Of a DNA stretch of 64,000 nt, positions 43,275-53,810 are shown one piece after another. The translations under genes were made by a program, and so were the position numbers. This DNA comes from Ottelia alismoides (lineage: Eukaryota; Streptophyta; Magnoliopsida; Alismatales; Hydrocharitaceae): the NCBI GenBank assembly GCA_037367405.1, contig JAZKJV010002334.1:186001-250000 (forward strand), in the 5' to 3' direction. The stretch's first letter is position 1, and each line of letters opens with the position of its first letter. Below the pieces are notes generated by a model, which was not told where the DNA came from, did not search any database, and saw nothing but the letters and a program-made list of their open reading frames with translations.

Positions 43275-46237
43275 TGAACGTAAAATTCGCCTCTTTAATA
43301 AATATAAATAATACTGTAGTACAAGAGGCGAATTTTGTTCAGCAAAAACCACGATCTTTGAATGTCGTGGAATATTTATACTTGGCAAGTCTACCAAGGT
43401 CGAACACAGGGACACGACTGCCTAATCTGAGTATTGAATTTTGATTCATGAACGCATAATGTCAATTAATTTCAGTTTCAGGTCCATATGCAAATTGTGC
43501 AAAATACAAAGCTACGCTAGGATGTATGCATTTTTTAGATATTTTTATGCAATTATAAAGTGATGCATGGATAAATATGCAAGAGAAATTATTTACAGAT
43601 TAAAGACTACAATTATACCCTAAAATTAATGAGCAATATGATAAAAATGGAATTATAGACAATTTAATCCATCATTGAAAAGTGGTCATCACATCCCAGC
43701 AAGGCAAGAAGAGCATGGTCCATTTGTCACATAAAAATTCACTTAGATTAAAACAGTGTCAAATAAGACAATTAAGCATGCTAAAATGTAGAGGACAAAA
43801 CAAGGATCAAAACGACACTAAAATCATGCAATTTGGACCTACGATGCTCAAGTTATGCTAAAAACAGTGCAAGGGCATAATTGTAATAAAAATGCAATAA
43901 AATAAAGGGATAGATATTGCATTTAGGTCCCTGGAGGGACCTAAATGCAAATAAAGAAAACCGCCTGGGCCCAGTTGTAATTTTCCCAATGCGCGCAGGG
44001 GCATATTTGTAATTTCAGAAAACCTGGAGGGCGTCCCTGTAAATAACCCAGGCACGCACGTGAGGCACGTGCCTGAGGACCAAAGTGTAAATATCAATTC
44101 TTTCGGGGTCTGACGTGCAAATGACCCAACCCCCCACGTGCAAGGCACGTGAGTGCTAGGCTCGGGTCGGGCCGCAGGTTCGGGCACACGTGGCAAGTGC
44201 TGGAGGCTTGGCCATAGGCTCGAGTAGCCCGAAGCAGCTGGATCGGAGGGAGGCTTGGGCTGCCACGCGTCGTCATCACCGCCGTCCGATCGTTTCGATC
44301 GGACGGCAACTGTATCATCATCTTCCACCGCAACCCACCGGAGAAGGCGGGACTCCGGCGAGCTGCCCTTGGCTCCGCCATGCCTCGCGAGGCACTCTGA
44401 AGGTCGGGGAAGACTTCTGGTGGGTCGGCGAAACTCCTGAAGGTGCGACGAAGCTCCGAAATTGGTCGGAGGGGGAGAACGGTGGAGCCTCGCCGTCAGA
44501 GAAGAGCTCGAAGGAGCTCCGACACCTTTTCCGGCCATTGAAGGTTCCTGCATTGGTCAGTGATAGCCGAAGCGGTTACTTGTGCTTTGTGAAGTGCATG
44601 AAGTGAGATGGGGAGCCGTCGGAAGTGGAGAAGGCGGTGGCTCAGGTGGGTCCTCCGCCAGAAAGACGGAGGCACTGGATCGGCAGTGGAGAGGTTCTGA
44701 GGAGGAGTAAGGTGATCGGCGAGGTTGTTTGATGGATGGCGAAAGTGTAGAGGTGGTCGGACGGTGTTGAAGATGATCGTAGAAGGTGGGAAAAATTCGG
44801 AGAAAAAGGAACAAAATTAACCTCGCCGGAGCGAGGTGTTGGCGGGGGAAAGCAGCTTGGGCAGAGGCACAGGTGGTCCTCGGGTCGTCGCCCGCGAGGC
44901 CAACTGCGGTCCTCGGAGCTCAGGGGTGGCGAGAGCCACCGATACGCGGCGGAGCTGCCGCGGGTCGACACCGAACTCCAGCCATCGCTGCCTCGACGCT
45001 CCGCCCTCTCCGCTGTCACCGGAGGAGCGGGGGAGACTAGGCTGGAGCCCAAAAATGGTGGACGAGGTGTAGCGGTGGCGGAGGTGGGGGTTAAATAGGC
45101 GGAGGAGAACGACGGTTACGTGGGTAGAAGGGGGGTTTCGAAGGGGAATTTAATGGTGGAGCAGTGATGATGGAGGTGCATCAATGGAGGCGCGAAGAAG
45201 GTGGATCTTCGTGTAATGTCAGGGAGGCGTTACGAGCTAGCGGGGATGGTCGGAGCTCTGGCCAAAAAAGGAAGGGGGAGCGGGGGTTGGGCGAGTGGTA
45301 ACGGCTGGGAACGAAGCTTTCGGAGGAAGGAGACGAGCTGTGGGCCGTTGGATCATGTGATCCAACGGCCAACATACGAGCGCGGACAGATGGCTGTGAT
45401 CAGATCCTTAGGATCTGATCTCACGGTTGGCGTTGAGGCGGTGATGAGCGGTTCATATGAGGAGCCGGGTCCATCCAAGGGCAAGGGCGAAGGGGGTGAC
45501 GTGGAGTATTGGGGAGCGTTGGATGATGGATATGATCAAACGGCCGAGGTACAAGGGAGACGTGGCGCATTGAGAGGCGAAGGATGGAGGCTGATCCAAC
45601 GGTTGTCGTCGAGGCGCTAAAGAGAGGTCGAGATCAGATCTGGTGGCTTGATCTGACGGTGGGCGATGGAGCGTGGTTCAACGGTTGAGATGGAAGCGGG
45701 TTTAAGAGGATCCAACGGCCCAGGAGGCCGCCGGGTGGTGCGAGGAGGAGCGGGCCACGTGGGCGGCCCAGAGGGCGCCACGTGGCCCAATCAGATTAAT
45801 TCAAAAAATAAAAACAAAGAAAATTAGAAAAGAAATAGTTAGAGGCCGAATTTGGAAAAAGTCAAAACATGAAAGTTGCTCGTCTCGACGAGATCTACAA
45901 CTTTCATGTTGGGCAAAAAGCCAAAAGAGGTCATCTGTACAAAAGCTATTTTTTGGGGTATTTTCAAGGGAATAAAAACACCGATTTTGTGGTTTCGATT
46001 TGTTTTTGTATTTTAAGTGGCTTTAAAGGTCAGTGACTTATCTACCTAATTTTTAGGGGTTTTTAATAATAAAATAATTACAAGAAGAGTAGAGGGAATT
46101 AAAAACACTAATTTAATGGTAAAATGTATACAATATAGTATATGATAAAAACAAAGAATTAAAGGTGATTTTATTGGATTATTTAAGACAGTGGTTTTAA
46201 TATGTGGCTTTTAGCATGATGAATTCGAGATTCATCA
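43275..46237 (-). repeat. Family B 5' LTR
   Basis: 2963 bp, read on the minus strand from TGATGAATCTCG (46237) to ...CGTTCA (43275). A TATA-like TATTTAACC lies near 45090 on the minus strand. It shares the ordered hairpins listed for the inverted fragment. Its outer end abuts the CACCG duplication. Confidence 0.9.
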
Positions 46238-46242
46238 CACCG

Positions 46243-47814
46243 CCAAGCTCAAATTGCAATTCAGCATTACTGAAGCCTTCCCGATTCTACTTCAACTAAA
46301 ATATATCCTGTTTGTGCTTATGCAGGTTGCTGGCTTCAAACTGTCGAGTTCGAACTTCTACTTTAATCATGTTGACTTGGTGCAGAAGCCTGTTAATTCA
46401 TCAAGTTGATGATCAAAGACTGACAGAGGCGTTTCAATGGACATTACGCCCTTTTCGGTAAGCCCTTCATACGCTTTGCATTCTCGAGAGCGGGTAGAAC
46501 ACACAATCTTAGCTGTTCACTGCTATTAATAGTTATCAACTTATCACTGATGAATCCTTTTATTGCATTCTTTCCCTCGAGGAGATGGCAGTTAATATTT
46601 ATACAAATAATAATACTTAAAACCTTGAGTCAGAATAGTACTTCTCACAATTCTTTTTTACAAATCCATGCATGGTTACGTTTTCAAGTAGCAAGCTTGA
46701 TATCTTTGTTTGATTTTCCTAAGCAGCCCTCCCATTTCATATAGGACATTTGATGATTTGCATGTTAGCTTATTAAGATAAATTAGGAGTAGGATACAAG
46801 AGTTAGAGTTGGGGTTTGCTGATTGAACAATAGAGCTTGAACATTTGGATTGTTGCATTTCATCCGAATGGATCTAAGTGCAAGCTAAGGGTATTTTCCC
46901 CTCACGACACATGGATAAAAGTCTTGTTCCTGACAAATTTTGTTGGTTTGGGATATTGATGGCGACACATGAATTGCCCTACCATTGCTTGTTAGTTGTT
47001 CTAGCTACCCCCTGGAAAAACAACCAGAGTATTCTGTACATTGAAACTACTATGCAGCTTTTTTGGTGAGAGTAACTTATAGTTATAGTGGACCAAGAAC
47101 AGAGTAAAATTTAGAGCACAGTTTTGCTTCCTAGAATGTCGAACATTAGAATTACCGGATGCGTACAGACATCTAACCATTCAGAATACCTTTTACAAAG
47201 GGCGTGGAGTACTAATTTTTACTACATGGAATCAAGGATCACCCTCATCAGCTCCGTTTCTTCACGAGGAGCTTATGAAATACTTCTCTCAGACTTTGAG
47301 CAGGTTACGTCTCCATTCCATCGAATATCACACCGTGGAGGTCATCGGGAGAGGAAGCAACTGAGTGCAGAGACTCTCTGGTTTGCAGAAAAGTTCGATG
47401 CAAATCGACCTCCCGCTTCAGCGAGGTAAGGGAAGAGGAGTAAATGAGAATTTTCCTCTTGGTTATCATTTCTATATAAATTGTTCTAAACCCTTTACAA
47501 TAAACACGAGCTTCTCAGAACTCTAGAGTCCAGAGGGCCTTAGCTGCACTAGATTAACAGAATTGGTGGCCGATCAACTTGGTGAGCCATTGGCTTTTCG
47601 TAAGTAGTCGTCTACCATATCCTTCATAGACACATGAGATAAGCTTACTCTGAACTATCTTTTCTTTTTCTTTTTTAAAAACTCGAAATATTTTCCAACC
47701 ATTATTACCGGGATTCATAACTTATCTAGTTGCTGCATGAATTGTCGATGCAGGAACATGACAGTGATTGCAGATGCGTTGCACGCTGCCGAAGGGGTTG
47801 CACTGTCTCTGTAA
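46243..47814 (+). other. Possible 3' end of an unrecognised multi-exon gene
   Basis: From 46243 the host frame broken by family B continues to 46409. An alternative frame is open from about 46327 to the GT donor at 46458 and reads VDDQRLTEAFQWTLRPF. Further on, 47212-47425 encodes YYMESRITLISSVSSRGAYE...LWFAEKFDANRPPASA. It ends at a good donor (GCGAG|GTAAGG) and joins in frame across 47426-47753 (acceptor GATGCAG) to NMTVIADALHAAEGVALSL and a stop at 47812-47814. The in-frame splice supports coding. I do not recognise the family, and exon links before 47212 are uncertain. Confidence 0.42.
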
Positions 47815-48359
47815 GGAGAGTACGACTGAGTGGGCAAATTTCGCAAGAAGCACTCATCTCTTAATATGAATTGATGGTGACAGATCGCTTATGTAATCCA
47901 ACAATTCAAGTATAAAGTACAGTTCCATGGTTGATAATCGAAGAACTGGGCACACGGTCAACTGCAAGTAACCGCCGAAATGTTCCACAGGTAAAGGGTA
48001 GTCAAAACATGGACATCCTTTTGTGATGAGTACAAATGCACGGCATTCAGGTGTTGCAACATGTTTCTTGCAGATAATCATGCGTCGCAGCACTCATCCA
48101 AGCAAAGTCCAGGCAATGCAGCCTCGACATCAGCCTGTCTGACGACTGCTGATCTGCTCCGCATATGAACATCCGGTGATGCCTTGACGCCTTGGCTTTG
48201 GCGGAGACACGTTGTTCAATCTGAAGTGTAGTGGCAATACACCAATTCCTGCAGAATCTGCAGAGTTTCCATGAATGTGAGTCACAGGTAGACCTGAACA
48301 GTGGGCCAGTGTCATTAAACAAATTGAAGTATGGACCGGCCCGGTCTGGCTCGCTCGTT
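47815..48359. other. Intergenic
   Basis: Sequence between the putative gene end and element N2. Open frames on the minus strand here have no recognisable motifs. Confidence 0.4.
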
Positions 48360-49408
48360 TGTTGGAGTATTTGGTAGTGCGCCTATTGAGTTGTAGCAGG
48401 GTAAATGGATCCTGGAGAAGATCCATTTACCCTATCCTGTGTTTAGTCCCATACCGCCCATTGGTGTGACTTGGAGGCTCTGGGAAGGCTATATAAGGAG
48501 CCCCAGACCTCCTGTACTCATTGAGAAAAAGTAATGAAGCATATGCCCCTTAGAGGGCTTCTCCCGTGGTTTCATCCCGCTCCTCACGGAGTAGGGTTCC
48601 ACGTTAAAATCCCGTTGTTCTTTGATGTTTATCTTTATTCCATGTTTTTGCTTCCGCTTCATTTTTTATAACATGGTATCAGAGCGGGTTCGATTCTCGG
48701 AGATTTGTTCGTGAAGATTTTTTTTTGAGATTCGATTCAGTTATCATTTGTTCTTGAAATACTGCTCAAGTTCCTGAACAAGGAGAGTTGTGGGTGTTGT
48801 TTCTTGAAATCCTAATAGAGAAGGTCAGCCGCAGTTCTCATGAAGAGAACCCTAGCCCGTCTCCAGATCTTGCGCAGGCGCGAGATGCCCCTGGCGCTCC
48901 TTCATCATACAACGCGGCTCCTGTGCATCACAGATCCTCCACACGCCCTCCTCCAGATCCCCAGCGGTGCTCGGCCGCGTTCCCAACCGACGCATCTTCG
49001 ATCTCCCCTGCTCCTGGCGATGCCTCCAATGGCGCGCTCATCGGCGGCGCAACCCGCATCCCAGACCAACCCAGGAGGCGGCGCCATCCATTCATGCTCC
49101 TGGCGGCGGCAGGATCCCAGACCAACCCAACCCGCTCGTCAGCGGTAGCCTTTTCCAGGCGCGAGGAGTCGCGCGACTTCCAGGCGGCATCAACCCTTGT
49201 GCGGCTCCACGCTCCTACGCGCCTCAAAGCTTCGTGCGACACCAGCCTCAGGCGAATCACCGGCCCCATCTCCATCTCTATGCGCTGCCCAGACATGCAG
49301 CGAGCGATGGCATCGCGTGCGGTTCCTATCCCCAGCCGCATAGTCCCGTGCGCAGACGCACGCATCCCAGGCGGCATACTTCCAGGCGGCACCGCTCCGC
49401 AGATGAGT

Positions 49409-49911
49409 TGATGCAGCGTGGGCCCCAAACATAGGGCCAAATATTTATTTATTTTTAAATTGTCAATTTTATTTACGTTTTTAAGTTGTCGTAATTGTCT
49501 AATTAAATAATTGAGATCGCTTGTGATCTCAACGTTTATTGTAGAGTTAATTTTGGTCAAGAGTCTAATTAGGGTAATTAGAGGTCAATTTGAATTTTAA
49601 AATTTGTCAGAGTCCAATTAGGATAAGTTGGTTGTCAATTTTAATTAGTTTTCTATTTTTGTAACCCCATCTCTCCTATATAAAGAGATGGTAGTCCAAT
49701 GTTTTTAGGCAGTCAAGTGATAATCAATATTGAGATTTTTATCTCCCTCTCTCTTCTCCTTCTTCTCTCCACGCGATCTCCGCGGTTCTCCTCCTTCAAC
49801 CCCTCGTTACCGACGAGTGTTTCTTCTTCTCAACCTCTCCGTTTCTCCACCGATATTCCACCGCCAAATTATTTTATTTTTTATCATCGACACCGAAAGT
49901 CGTTTGCATCA
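49409..49911 (+). repeat. Solo or remnant LTR, family S, + orientation
   Basis: A 503-bp LTR, TGATGCAGCG...GTTTGCATCA, with TATA-like CCTATATAAAG. It is the reverse complement homologue of 49912-50382 but visibly more diverged (perhaps 85% alike by eye). A purine-rich GCAGATGAGT precedes it, resembling the polypurine tract of the neighbouring element, so it may be a 3' LTR whose body was lost. No target duplication was found. Confidence 0.7.
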
Positions 49912-50395
49912 TGATGCAAACGGCTTTTAGCGTCGACGATAAAAAAATAAAATAATTTGGCGGTGGAATATCGGTGAAGAAAAGGAGAGGTTGAGAAGAA
50001 GAAATCTCGTCGGTAACGAGGGGTTGAAGAAGAAGAAACGTGTAGATCACGTGAGGGGAGAGAGAGAGACGGAGGAGAGATAAAAATCTCAATTTTTCAT
50101 AATACTTCACTGTCTAAAAACATTGGACTACCCTCTCTTTATATAGGAGAGATGGGTTTACAAAAATAGTAAACTAATTAAAATTGATAACCGACTTGCC
50201 TAAACTGACTCTAACTAATTAATTGACCCACTTTCAAAGTAAAATCTACGAAATAAACGTTGAGATCACAGGCGATCCCAATTATTTAATTAGATAATTA
50301 CGACCACTTAAAAACGTAAATAAAATTGACGACTAATTAATTAAATACATTCGGCCCTATAATTTGAGATCACGCTGCATCAACTCTCCTCCGCT

Positions 50396-50728
50396 TTAGA
50401 AATTCGGCTCCTGACGAATTGCGGGATCTGCAGGCTTGGAGGATGATTCGGCGCATTTCGTCATCTTTTGGAAGAACTGATGTGGAGCGAACGACGGAAT
50501 CCATACGCGGGCGGGGATGATGCGGCCATCGTGGTTGAAGAACATGTGCGGCGCGAATGGCGTCGTCGTCTTGATTGCTGTCTCCTTCCCGTGATGCTCA
50601 AAAAATTGATGCGGCATGGAGAATATGGTCCTTGGAGAATCCATAGTGAAGCAATGGCACAAGGAGAGGAGAAGAGGAGATGTGGCTAAGGAATGAAGCC
50701 ATAGGGTCCTTTTATAAGGGAAGCCCAA
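50396..50728 (-). other. Short ORF with three PHQFF-type peptide repeats (family S)
   Basis: A 110-residue frame ending near the 3' LTR. Words MPHQFFEHHG, APHMFFNHDG and APHQFFQKM recur at about 22-residue spacing. No family is recognised. It lies downstream of the Pro/Ala-rich ORF on the same strand. Confidence 0.3.
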
Positions 50729-50994
50729 GGTCCTAGTCCTATTGGGGTAAGGAGAATCCCTAAATCTCTGATTTCCAGCATCTTTTCTTAAATATTTCGG
50801 CTGTCAGGGGTGGGGGTGCAATTTTTGTACCCCTTCATTGTTCCCTACCTTCTTATCATTTTGGACCTTTCTGCAAATAGGGGCTTTATGGGATTTTTCC
50901 TCACAATTTTTCCCATTCAAACTCTCATCCCACAATTTGTGGGATTGCCATCCCGTAACACTCGGACCCCCAATTAGGGTTCCCTTCTTCGACA

Positions 50995-51870
50995 TCAAAA
51001 GGCGGCGGGATGGGGTTTGACGGAGGTGACGCTGGCGGGGGTCCATGCATCCCCATCGTTCGCGTGCAGGAGGCGCGGCGGCGGAAGGAGGGCGAGATCG
51101 TGGCGGCGCTGGGAAGAGGGAGGCAGGTGGCGGGGGAGCTGGCGGCACGAGGGGTGGGCGAGGGAAGGTGGCGAGGCGGGCGGCGTTGCTGGGAGGCGGG
51201 TCGCAGGGTCTGCGTGCGGGAGGGCGAGGGTGTTGGGGCGGCGGCGTGAAGAGGGGGGAAGGGTCGGTGATGCGAGGAGTCCCTGGCGGAGGGATGGGGT
51301 TGGCGCGAGGGGCGTTGGTGGATGGGGATTGGTGCGCGGGGTTGGGGCTATGGCGGGAGGAGGGGAGGCCTGGGGAGAGGTGGTGAGAGGGCGAGTGGCG
51401 CGGGTTGGTGGGGAAGCTGGTGTGGAAAGGGCGATGGCAGAGATGGCGGGTGGGGATGGGTTCGGAACGACGGGACTTGCGGGGGTGAGGGACGGCGCCG
51501 GTGAGGCTGGGGACTGGAATGGGGTCGCCGGGATTGCGGGAGGGACCGCCGGTGAGGCGGCGAGGGTCTGGGCGGCCTGGGGAGCCGTAGGAGGGGCTGG
51601 GACAGCGATTAGGGCCGCCGTTGATGACGGGGACTGATCTGAAACATTCTGACCAGCAAGCGTTTCGCCCCTTTCTTCCCCTACAACGACTTGGACAGCG
51701 GTCGAATCATCGTTGACGTCGAACTTTTCGTCGTGGACGGCGAGATCTTCGTCGATTTGCGCATCCAACCATTCTTGGACTTTAATGCTTGAGACAAGAC
51801 GTCGGTTGAACTTGTGTTGTCGTGCGCGTGTACGCGAATCCGGAGATAGGCAACTCAAATTAAATTGCAT
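50995..51870 (-). CDS. Pro/Ala-rich ORF of family S element
   Basis: A 291-residue frame starting 49 bases after the primer site. Residues 1-75 are mixed and acidic (VQEWLDAQIDEDLAVHDEKF), which could be a gag or host fragment. Residues 85-260 are almost entirely Pro, Ala, Ser, Thr and Arg. No enzyme motif is visible. The start context and lack of stops suggest recent coding capacity, but the biased composition could keep it open by chance. Function unknown. Confidence 0.4.
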   Translation of the reverse strand: MQFNLSCLSPDSRTRARQHKFNRRLVSSIKVQEWLDAQIDEDLAVHDEKFDVNDDSTAVQVVVGEERGETLAGQNVSDQSPSSTAALIAVPAPPTAPQAAQTLAASPAVPPAIPATPFQSPASPAPSLTPASPVVPNPSPPAISAIALSTPASPPTRATRPLTTSPQASPPPAIAPTPRTNPHPPTPLAPTPSLRQGLLASPTLPPSSRRRPNTLALPHADPATRLPATPPASPPSLAHPSCRQLPRHLPPSSQRRHDLALLPPPRLLHANDGDAWTPASVTSVKPHPAAF

Positions 51871-53810
51871 ACGTCAATGTGTGACAGGATCGTGGAATTG
51901 TAAGAACGATTCCATAACCGCTCTGATACCAAATGATGCAAACGACTTTCAGCGTCGACGATAAAAAAATAAAATAATTTGGCGGTGGAATATCGGTGGA
52001 GAAAAGGAGAGGTTGAGAAGAAGAAATCTCGTCGGTAACGAGGGGTTGAAGAAGAAGAAACGTGTAGATCACGTGAGGGGAGAGAGAGAGACGGAGGAGA
52101 GATAAAAATCTCAATTTTTCATAATACTTCACTGTCTAAAAACATTGGACTACCCTCTCTTTATATAGGAGAGATGGGTTTACAAAAATAGTAAACTAAT
52201 TAAAATTGACAACCGACTTGCCTAAACTGACTCTAACTAATTAATTGACCCACTTTCAAAGTAAAATCTACGAAATAAACGTTGAGATCACAGGCGATCT
52301 CAATTATTTAATTAGATAATTACGACCACTTAAAAACGTAAATAAATTTGACGACTAATTAATTAAATACATTCGGCCCTATAATTTGAGATCACGCTGC
52401 ATCACCTCCTCGCGATGGCGAGATCCCATATGCCCCCTCCCTCGTTTGGCGGCGTACGAGAGGGGTCCCTTCGTGGGGGAACCCTAAGGGCTCAAGGCCC
52501 GATTTTATTAATTTTTTAAAAGAAAAAAATCTGTAGGGGGGCCTGTTTGTATAGCCCAAGTGGGCTGACGGTTATCCAGAAAAAAAAGATGGGGGCTGCG
52601 TTATTTTCAGGTCCAATTTGGGCCGGAAGTTAAAAAAAAGGAGAGAGAGAGAAAGAGAGTGCAGTTCGAAAAGAAAAAAGCGCGTACATCTCAAAAGCCA
52701 TACGTAAATTGTAAAAAAAAGATGAAAAGCCGAGAAAAAAAGTTGACAACGGCTTTAAAAAAATTATTTAAAAAAAGTGTCTTAAAAAAATGACGGCTTA
52801 AAAAAATGAAGTCGGCTATTTGATGTTTTCTTTATCCCCATTATTTTGTCTTCTCCCAACTTGTCGACGTCCATGTTTTCCGACAAGTATGGGAGAAAGG
52901 GGGAGTATATATGTAGAGTCATAGGTCTTCTCCAGATATCAGAGATTCAGATGCCAGATACAAATTATCCAGACCATTCAGATTCCAGACTCTACAGTTA
53001 TTCAGACTCGACGATTAATTCCGAGTCCAGTTTCAGACACGCTCGAGTGTGCGGTCATTGTCAGATGAGCATATGTTGCCATCATCAGTTCGAGGTCCCC
53101 ATCATTCTTCTTATTGTCAGGCCAGAGTTTTCATGTGAGCCACAGAGACTCCAGAGCAGAGGACCATTCCCTTGAGGGCAAGGGTTTTCATGTGGTATCA
53201 TAGGTACACCAGAGCAGTGCACCATTCTCTGAGCCAGATGGGAGAGACCCAGTTCTCCGACGAGGAGACTTCAGGCGCAAGTTTCAGACTCGATGGTCAG
53301 ATTCCGAGTCTTCAGTTGACTCACACTCCAGTCCGTTCGTCATCCTCACCTGCAGACATGAGAAGCAACGTCCTCGACTGCAGCATGTGCGCGTTGGGTT
53401 GATATTGTCCGTAGTGTCCTGTAGCGTGAGTTGAGTTTCTTTCTGTTTGTTTGTCCAAGCTGAGCATTTCATGCTCCAGCTTGAGGGGGGGTGTTGGAGT
53501 ATTTGGTAGTGCGCCTATTGAGTTGTAGCAGGGTAAATGGATCCTGGAGAAGATCCATTTACCCCATCCTGTGTTTAGTCCCATACCGCCCATTGGTGGG
53601 ACTTGGAGGCTCTGGGAAGGCTATATAAGGAGCCCCAGACCTCCTGTACTCATTGAGAAAAAGTAATGAAGCATATGCCCCTTAGAGGGCTTCTCCCGTG
53701 GTTTCATCCCGCTCCTCACGGAGTAGGGTTCCACGTTAAAATCCCGTTGTTCTTTGATGTTTATCTTTATTCCATGTTTTTGCTTCTGCTTCATATTTTA
53801 TAACATCGTT

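Larger units (their letters stand above)
35672..46237 (-). mobile_element. Family B composite LTR element bounded by two U3 ends
   Basis: Order on the plus strand: LTR fragment in + orientation (35672-37648), full LTR in - orientation (37657-40802), non-coding interior (40803-43251), primer site in - orientation (43252-43269), full LTR in - orientation (43275-46237). The flanks are a perfect 5-bp duplication CACCG (35667-35671 and 46238-46242). Both outer ends therefore start TGATGAATCTCG, the U3 terminus. The LTR copies agree to about 99% where compared, so they appear to be one event. No gag or pol is present. Sharing of the tRNA-Asp site, polypurine motif and LTR hairpins makes B a sister of family A. 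Confidence 0.85.
49912..52404 (-). mobile_element. Small non-autonomous Copia-like element, family S
   Basis: LTRs of 471 bp (3' LTR 49912-50382, 5' LTR 51934-52404 on the minus strand) are nearly identical. On the minus strand the primer site TGGTATCAGAGC (plus coordinates 51920-51931) follows the 5' LTR, and a purine-rich GCGGAGGAGAGT precedes the 3' LTR. The 1.55-kb interior has a Pro/Ala-rich ORF but no gag, RT or integrase motifs. Its U5 end touches the inverted LTR at 49911, forming a long palindrome. No matching 5-bp target duplication is seen. Confidence 0.83.
48360..53805 (+). mobile_element. Non-autonomous Copia-like LTR element N2, with nested insertion
   Basis: LTRs of 314 bp (48360-48673, 53492-53805), nearly identical, start TGTTGGAG and end ATAACA, with CTATATAAGG as TATA box. 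The target duplication TCGTT is perfect (48355-48359, 53806-53810). The primer site TGGTATCAGAGC is at 48674-48685, and the purine tract GAGGGGGGG lies just before 53492. No gag or pol words are found. The interior is interrupted by the small LTR elements at 49409-52404. Its last 0.6 kb matches element N1. Confidence 0.9.

Noticed and set aside
35672..46237. A simple pair of independent insertions, one + and one -
   Set aside because: A single perfect CACCG duplication flanks the whole composite. A second insertion would need its own duplication and leftover sequence of the first element on the right, and neither is seen. A chance 5-bp match is about 1 in 1000.
51017..51637. Gly/Arg-rich plus-strand frames
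   Set aside because: They are the complement of the Pro/Ala-rich family S ORF, and the composition is mirrored.
49409..52404. The same two-U3-end integration model for family S
   Set aside because: The flanks TGAGT and CCTCC do not match, and the inverted LTR is much more diverged than the other two, so a single event is unlikely.
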